Part shown: positions 47,526 to 51,501 of the stretch, piece by piece
Layout of the letters: each line of letters begins with the position of its first letter
Numbering within the stretch: position 1 is the stretch's first letter
Origin: a virus
DNA length: 51,501 nucleotides
Virus record (IMG/VR): IMGVR_UViG_3300029258_001885
Span: 1-51,501 of that record
Direction: 5' to 3' (one strand)
The notes under the pieces: model-generated
What the model was told of the DNA's origin: nothing
What the model saw: the letters and a program-made list of their open reading frames with translations, nothing else
The model's database searches: none
Translations under genes and position numbers: made by a program

Positions 47526-47547
47526 TTTTGTGGTTGTTTTGTGGTTG
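47526..47547. repeat. tandem 11-bp repeat TTTTGTGGTTG x2
   Basis: Two exact adjacent copies (47526-47536 and 47537-47547) lie in the gene-free region. A partial copy precedes them (GAGGTGGTAA). Iteron-like arrays of this sort are typical of initiator binding sites. With only two copies the call is tentative. Confidence 0.5.
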
Positions 47548-47720
47548 CTTTTTGGAGTTTGTGTGGGACAATGTGGCCATCTCCTTTTGTTGGGGGATTT
47601 GTTTTTTTCTCGCTTTACTCGTGTGGGGTCTCCCAGGGCCCCCACAAAACTCTCCTGCATATTTCCAGTTTGTGAATTAACGTAATCATTATTTAACCCC
47701 TGCACACAGGACTCTCAAGC

Positions 47721-47755
47721 AAAAAAAGAGGCAGAGCCCAAAGGCCCTGCCCCTC
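47721..47755 (-). terminator. intrinsic terminator after the SSB-like gene
   Basis: On the minus strand GAGGGGCAGGGCC pairs with GGCTCTGCCTC (two-base bulge, four-base loop), followed by seven Ts (47721-47727). It ends the leftward recombination operon 21 bases after its last stop, so the replication genes need their own promoter. Confidence 0.85.
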
Positions 47756-47776
47756 AACACAGTGGCGACTATCTCC

Positions 47777-48349
47777 CTAAAAAGGTATCTCATCAAGGTT
47801 GGGCACGTTGCCCACCGCGGGTGCCGTCACAGGAGGCTGCTGGAGCGTGTCCTGTGGCTGGGTTGCCGCGGCCTGAGCCGTCTGTGTGGTGACGTCTGGA
47901 GCACCAGGATTGGGTGCATTTATGAAGGTCACAAACTTGCCCGGCTGATACTTGTTGGGCTGTACCACCACGGTGCAGGCCCTGCCCTTGAGCTGACCCA
48001 TCATGCCCAGTACAGACTGGTCTCCGGTGGACCATGCCTGTGGTTCTGGCAAACCAAGATCAACATAAATGGCTTTTGTGCGGGTTATTGACTTCAGTAT
48101 TTTTTCCCTCTTGTCCTGATTGACTTCTGCCTGTGCAATGTCGGACTGGTTAAATCCCCATATGGTATATTGTGCCAGTCCTTCAGTGGTCCTTACCGAG
48201 ACATTCCATATTGGCCTGCCTCCAATTTCCTTTTGCTTGATCTCCTCTACCTTGCCGTCAAAAGACCCACATGGGTGCTGTTTGTAACCGCTGTCTGCCG
48301 ACGCACCCTTGACCATGTTGTCCAGTATTGCAGTCATGTCCTGTACCAT
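47777..48349 (-). CDS. ssb: single-stranded DNA-binding-like protein (190 aa)
   Basis: AAAGGAG precedes the ATG. An OB-fold-like core (CGSFDGKVEEIKQKEIGGRP; WNVSVRTTEGLAQYTIWGF; ACTVVVQPNKYQPGKFVTFI) is followed by a Gln, Pro and Thr-rich linker and the acidic tip NLDEIPF, as in bacterial and phage SSBs that recruit partners with a DxxIPF end. The neighbours are a RecA-fold ATPase and a nuclease. SSB function fits well, though the OB fold is only inferred. Confidence 0.7.
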   Translation of the reverse strand: MVQDMTAILDNMVKGASADSGYKQHPCGSFDGKVEEIKQKEIGGRPIWNVSVRTTEGLAQYTIWGFNQSDIAQAEVNQDKREKILKSITRTKAIYVDLGLPEPQAWSTGDQSVLGMMGQLKGRACTVVVQPNKYQPGKFVTFINAPNPGAPDVTTQTAQAAATQPQDTLQQPPVTAPAVGNVPNLDEIPF

Positions 48350-48384
48350 TTTAATCTCCTTTGTTTTTAATTGGTTGTAGGTTT

Positions 48385-49155
48385 TTATCTTTTGGATCTG
48401 ATTTTAAATCCAAGCTCCTCGGCCTTTTTTGCATAGGCATCACGTACCGTGGCCCAGTCCAGAGGCAGCTCACCCAGCTGTGCCAAAATGTCTGTCCTGT
48501 CCTTGGCTGCAATTGCAGGCTCCTGTTTAAATGTGATGACATGGGCACCGTCAAGCTTTTTGTGGATGTACCCAACACAGTTGACAATTCCGTCCAGATA
48601 CTGGGCAGCCTTGTTGTTGCTAAACGTGGGCACATGGCAGCTGACCTCCTGCTTGATACCGTTGTCCATTGGTACCTCAATATCCACCATGTTGCAGTGG
48701 GTCACAAACCGCACGTTTATGATGTCCATGAGCACCCTCAGCCACTGGGTCCACTCACGGTTGCACTCTGCCCACGTTTTGCCAAAGTCCTTGTCAGACG
48801 GGTATGTCACACCCTTGGCCTTGCACACCGAGTCCCTGCACATGACATTGAGGTTGTCCACAATGTCAATGACACAGGCACTGTACGGCAGCTTGCCATC
48901 CTTTTTTAGATGCCCAAGCTCAAACACCAGCTTTTTAAATGTGGGCCACTCCCTGACCGGTACCACGGTGGACTTGATAAACTCCTGACCGGGCTCCGTG
49001 GCTGCAAAGATGGCCTTGTCATCCCCTCCACAAAACCGGGTCTTGCCTGAGCCCGGTCTGCCAAAAACCATGAGTGTCAGGTCTTCAAACGGTGGTACCG
49101 TGTAGGTGTCCTGTCTGGGAGGTATTACGCTGTTTGGTTGCTGCTGGTCACTCAT
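48385..49155 (-). CDS. RecA-fold ATPase, Sak4-like (256 aa)
   Basis: Walker A is VFGRPGSGKTRFC at about residues 30-42. A Walker B-like strand is SACVIDIVDNLN. Later come VRFVTHCNMVDIEVP and AAQYLDGIVNCVGYI, as in AAA_24/Sak4-type phage ATPases that pair with SSB for single-strand annealing. The 256-residue length is normal. It lies between SSB and the Cas4-like nuclease, forming a compact recombination cassette. The start overlaps the nuclease stop by eight bases. Confidence 0.8.
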   Translation of the reverse strand: MSDQQQPNSVIPPRQDTYTVPPFEDLTLMVFGRPGSGKTRFCGGDDKAIFAATEPGQEFIKSTVVPVREWPTFKKLVFELGHLKKDGKLPYSACVIDIVDNLNVMCRDSVCKAKGVTYPSDKDFGKTWAECNREWTQWLRVLMDIINVRFVTHCNMVDIEVPMDNGIKQEVSCHVPTFSNNKAAQYLDGIVNCVGYIHKKLDGAHVITFKQEPAIAAKDRTDILAQLGELPLDWATVRDAYAKKAEELGFKIRSKR

Positions 49156-50098
49156 CCTTGTCTCCTCTGTGTATTGGGTTTAGGTACTTGTTTATAAATG
49201 ATCCAGAATCAAGTGGCTCCTTGCCGTTGGGTATGTACTGGCCACCAAGCTGGTCAGTGCCGTTGGCACACAGCGGAAGCCATTCACACGGTCCCCACTT
49301 GCCCATGCACTCACCAGGATTGCAGTCCCAGCCCGTCAGGGTGTGGGTCTTAAACATCTGTCTGATACGCCTGTCAAGCCTGTCCTTTTGTAGACTGTAG
49401 GCTGTCAGCTGGGCTGGCCCAAAAGCCACTGGTATCTCACGGTAAAAATCGGCGTTACGCTCACCACAGTACAGATCAAGCACCCTATGGGCATAGTCTG
49501 TGCCCGTCTCCTTTTTGGTCCTTTTGGTGGAAGTCTTCAGGGTCTGGCGGTACTTGATGCCTTTGGGCAGGATACCCTCAGAATTCAACAGGACATTGTA
49601 GTTTAAAAGCTGCTCATCCAGCCTGAGGGCCATTTCAAGATTGGGATCCAGCCGTGAGGTTGTCTTGTCCTCAATCACCCACTTGCAACCATCAATTTCC
49701 TGGATACAGTCAATATAAGCCACCTCAGTGTCCGTACGTATCTCATACTCACAGGCCGCAGTCTGTTTTGGGTCATCCTTGTAAAAAATCCCATATCCTA
49801 AAATGTAGGCATTGAGTCTGGACTGCTCATCCTCAATTGCATCAAGTCCCAGGTCAAACTCCTGCAGGTCTTGAATCAATTCCTTGTTGGCCTCATTTAT
49901 TGCCACAGGCACCTTGTGGCCCTGTCTGATCAGATATAGTGCCTTGTGGTATGCCCTGCCTATCGCCTGAGCCTTTGAGCCACCTGTCTTGGGCTGAATG
50001 CCGGCTACATACCTGTAAAAAACTTTGCGTGGACAGGACTTGTAAGCTGCCCTCATGCTTGCACTAATTAAAGGAGTGCCACCTGTTGGGTCTGTCAT
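49148..50098 (-). CDS. PD-(D/E)XK nuclease, Cas4/RecB-like (316 aa)
   Basis: GGAGG precedes the ATG. The nuclease core has AIGRAYHKALYLIRQG (motif with catalytic His), a conserved Asp in YIDCIQEIDG and the ExK-type VIEDKTTSRL. A cysteine early (KSCPRK) and the C-terminal group CNPGECMGKWGPCEWLPLC fit the four-cysteine iron-sulphur site of Cas4/AddB-type enzymes. It should resect or trim DNA ends for the adjacent recombination proteins. It is the first gene of the leftward unit from the divergent promoter. Confidence 0.85.
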   Translation of the reverse strand: MTDPTGGTPLISASMRAAYKSCPRKVFYRYVAGIQPKTGGSKAQAIGRAYHKALYLIRQGHKVPVAINEANKELIQDLQEFDLGLDAIEDEQSRLNAYILGYGIFYKDDPKQTAACEYEIRTDTEVAYIDCIQEIDGCKWVIEDKTTSRLDPNLEMALRLDEQLLNYNVLLNSEGILPKGIKYRQTLKTSTKRTKKETGTDYAHRVLDLYCGERNADFYREIPVAFGPAQLTAYSLQKDRLDRRIRQMFKTHTLTGWDCNPGECMGKWGPCEWLPLCANGTDQLGGQYIPNGKEPLDSGSFINKYLNPIHRGDKDE

Positions 50099-50120
50099 GC
50101 TTGTACCTCCATCTGGGTTG

Positions 50121-50168
50121 TGTTAAACAATACTCGACACTCATACCCCATACGGGTATGATTGGCAA
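50121..50168 (-). promoter_or_regulatory. divergent control region with leftward promoter and two operators
   Basis: On the minus strand TTGCCA (50168-50163) and TATGAG (50145-50140) are spaced 17 bases. The spacer is occupied by the dyad CATACCC-CATAC-GGGTATG (50142-50160). Just beyond the expected start lies TATTGTTTAACA (50132-50121). Two distinct proteins could thus control leftward transcription. A rightward promoter for 50189 must lie in the same 90 bases but is not clear. Confidence 0.65.
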
Positions 50169-50188
50169 TACACAAGGAGACCCAAAGG

Positions 50189-50713
50189 ATGAGGATTGCA
50201 GGCATTGACCCTGGCAAAAAGGGTGTTGTTGTTGCCCTTGACTCTGATGGTGGAGGCATGAGGATACACAAGCTCGGCTTTGACTCGGCTGGCACCCTTG
50301 TCTGGGACTGGTTTTACAAGTTTACAAAGGATGCAGACATAAACCTTTTTATTGTGGAGAGACCCAGAGGCAGGGGAGGATTTACAGCAACCAGCACCTT
50401 TGCCCTTGGTGAGGTCTGTGGACAGGTCAGGCAGGTGGTTGCCCAGACCCAGATACCATGGAGACACGTGGACCCCAAGGTCTGGCAGGAAGTCATCCAC
50501 AAGGGCATACCAGCCAACAGGTCCCCAAAGATAAAGTCACAGGCTGCCTATGAGCAGCTTTACCCACATAAACCACTGCCTCTGACACCCAGGTCCAAAA
50601 AGACAGATGACAACCTCATTGACGCCCTGCTGATTGCTACATATGGAGTGCTCAAGTATGGAGGAGGCAAACTGCAGAGGTGGGACCTCTGCAAGGAGGA
50701 TGAGGATGCTTGA
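50189..50713 (+). CDS. RuvC-like Holliday junction resolvase (174 aa)
   Basis: The start MRIAGIDPGKKGVVVALDSD at 50189 has AAGGAG ten bases upstream; the frame opens at 50162 without a site. Acidic residues of the RNase H/RuvC fold are in GIDPGKKG, FIVERPRGRGG and KTDDNLIDALLIATYG. PNRSPKIKS-like sequence and VWQEVIHKGIPANRSPKIKS follow the RuvC order. It cuts branched DNA made during recombination or packaging. First gene of the rightward unit. Confidence 0.8.
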   Translation: MRIAGIDPGKKGVVVALDSDGGGMRIHKLGFDSAGTLVWDWFYKFTKDADINLFIVERPRGRGGFTATSTFALGEVCGQVRQVVAQTQIPWRHVDPKVWQEVIHKGIPANRSPKIKSQAAYEQLYPHKPLPLTPRSKKTDDNLIDALLIATYGVLKYGGGKLQRWDLCKEDEDA

Positions 50714-50915
50714 GGATATACCGGCATGGAGGATTAGTGTAATTATTTTGGGTCTGTTTTTTATGAGCATTGTCCTGTGGGTACTCTGGTTGAGATGGAT
50801 GACGCAAAAAAGACCTATTGGGTACCGCGAGTCCAAAATGCTCAAAAAACGGCTCATGTGCTCTGTTTATGATCCTGAGAGGTTATTGGTGGAAGATGAC
50901 GAGCAAACGATGTAA
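50706..50915 (+). CDS. small membrane protein (69 aa)
   Basis: ATG 50706 has AGGAGG (50694-50699) at six bases and overlaps the resolvase end by eight bases. The product has one membrane segment (ISVIILGLFFMSIVLWVLWL) followed by a basic-acidic cytoplasmic tail (KRPIGYRESKMLKKRL, then DEQTM). The function is unknown. Confidence 0.6.
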   Translation: MLEDIPAWRISVIILGLFFMSIVLWVLWLRWMTQKRPIGYRESKMLKKRLMCSVYDPERLLVEDDEQTM

Positions 50916-50916
50916 A

Positions 50917-50952
50917 TAGCCGGAGGCCCACGAGATTGTGGGCACATCCGGC
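50917..50952 (+). terminator. strong hairpin, terminator-like
   Basis: Two nested stems, AGCCGGA/TCCGGCT and GCCCAC/GTGGGC, make a long hairpin right after the membrane-protein gene. Only a short TTTT follows nine bases... later, so it may stop transcription partially or protect an mRNA end. It separates the normal-GC part of this arm from the AT-rich part. Confidence 0.5.
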
Positions 50953-51027
50953 TCCGATTTTGGCAGGTATTTATATTGTACATGATTTTGGAACAAGCGA
51001 CTAAATGAACACTGGCAAGGGGATTTT

Positions 51028-51501
51028 ATGCAAACATACAAGGTACTGAAATCAGACATGACAAGCCCATTCAAGAGCTTCCAGTTTGAAAAGGGAAGGG
51101 AATACACCTGCACGGACTTCTGTGAAGACAAATCCAAAGACTGTGCCGAGGGTTTTTATGCTACGCCTACAATTGAGGGATGCCTGTATACGAATCTGTC
51201 TGGCGGAAAGCAGGTTTTTGAATGCAAGGCTAGCGGCAGGTGTGTTGAATTCGACAGGTTTAAGATCCGGTGGGAGAAGCTAAATATTGTCCGAAGGGTT
51301 GAAGAACAAGAAATTAGACAAATTGCAAGGTCAGAAAGTGAAAAACGGGGATACAACATCGAAGATGCACTGTACCCGGTCAATCCGCTTTTGATTGACC
51401 CCCCTGAAATCACCGACAGGCACAAGCACCTGTTGAGACAGTGGGCTTCGGTCTGGGATTCGGTCGGGGATTCGGTCAGAGCTTCGGTCGGGGATTCGGT
51501 C
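51028..51501 (+). CDS. tetrapeptide-repeat protein, N-terminal part (continues at position 2)
   Basis: AAGGGGA precedes ATG 51028. An upstream ATGAACA frame (51005) overlaps it. The first 85 residues (MQTYKVLKSDMTSPFKSFQF; DCAEGFYATPTIEGCLYTNL) match, from memory, a DUF7666-like N-terminal domain. A helical part follows (VEEQEIRQIARSESEKRGYN), and the chain enters WASV, WDSV, GDSV, RASV, GDSV at 51442-51501. The frame runs off the window and resumes at position 2. Cytoplasmic location is likely, as no signal is seen. Confidence 0.8.
   Translation, partial: MQTYKVLKSDMTSPFKSFQFEKGREYTCTDFCEDKSKDCAEGFYATPTIEGCLYTNLSGGKQVFECKASGRCVEFDRFKIRWEKLNIVRRVEEQEIRQIARSESEKRGYNIEDALYPVNPLLIDPPEITDRHKHLLRQWASVWDSVGDSVRASVGDSV
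51442..51501 (+). repeat. 12-bp tandem repeat coding x-D/A-S-V units
   Basis: Five units, each ending in the invariant TCGGTC, lie end to end: tgggct, tgggat, ggggat, agagct, ggggat before it. A sixth partial unit opens the window (positions 2-7). The assembly probably broke here because the repeat could not be resolved. Confidence 0.85.

Larger units (their letters stand above)
47359..47776. other. 418-bp gene-free region, candidate replication origin and control region
   Basis: The region is AT-rich next to the replication genes. It holds two strong palindromes (47383-47423), a plus-strand hairpin plus TTTT (47456-47475), an AT-rich patch (47480-47510), a tandem 11-bp repeat (47526-47547), a long G/T-rich strand, and a terminator (47721-47755). 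Short frames exist on both strands but lack ribosome sites. This mix suggests an origin. It is not proof of one. Confidence 0.45.

Noticed and set aside
47450-47680. 76-codon rightward hydrophobic frame in the gene-free region
   Set aside because: No ribosome site. The hydrophobic residues come from the T/G-rich DNA, and a leftward frame over the same bases is equally weak.
1-51501. tRNA genes, CRISPR arrays, integrase and attachment site
   Set aside because: I found no cloverleaf-like sequence, no spaced direct repeats and no recombinase motif. The phage is probably lytic, but a computed tRNA and repeat scan would be decisive.

Overview
The window is almost certainly the complete genome of one tailed double-stranded DNA phage, cut open inside a gene. 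The last 474 bases hold the start of a reading frame that ends in a run of 12-bp repeats. The first 199 bases hold its end, beginning in the same repeat. Joining the two ends by the shared seven bases ttcggtc restores one frame, so the real molecule is circular or circularly permuted at about 51.5 kb, plus or minus collapsed repeat units. A long tape measure gene, a tail terminator and a tail-chaperone frameshift indicate a long tail, most likely siphovirus-like. The host looks Gram-negative: there are many Sec signal peptides, one lipoprotein and an M15-type endolysin, and Shine-Dalgarno sites are strong. The host cannot be named from the sequence.

Layout. A divergent control region (50099-50188) separates two transcription units. 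Rightward genes run from 50189 through the window ends to 2528: a RuvC-like resolvase, a small membrane protein, the tetrapeptide-repeat protein, a Dam-type methylase and several small proteins with zinc-finger-like cysteines. Most of this arm is visibly AT-richer than the rest. Its gene starts share an unusual module in which an ATGAACA or TTGAACA start overlaps the start of the next gene. All the rest, about 47.5 kb, is leftward. Read in the direction of transcription it holds: a recombination module (Cas4-like PD-(D/E)XK nuclease, RecA-fold ATPase, SSB-like protein); a candidate origin (47359-47776); a winged-helix protein and a primase-helicase; a small-gene region (38-44 kb) with a ribbon-helix-helix protein, an HNH/Ref-like protein and a sigma-like factor; a packaging module (ParB-like protein, putative small terminase, cytosine methylase, large terminase); head genes (portal fused to a MuF-like domain, protease fused to a scaffold, capsid); connectors and tail; a long series of fibre and adsorption proteins with one GIY-YIG homing endonuclease among them; and a lysis cassette. 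The leftward operon ends at a terminator (2514-2542) shared with the converging rightward genes.

Working together. No DNA polymerase, integrase, tRNA, CRISPR array or recognisable CI-type repressor is visible. The phage probably uses host polymerase and brings its own primase-helicase, SSB and recombination proteins. Expression seems to be controlled by a repeated dyad, TATTGTTTAACAATA, present at five promoter-like sites in the 38-50 kb region; by terminators bordering the abundant capsid and tail-tube genes; and perhaps by the sigma-like protein. Striking features are the reinitiation modules, the operator family, a precise A_AAA_AAC slippery site, several overlapping-frame candidates, and Sec signals on proteins that otherwise look like tail fibres.
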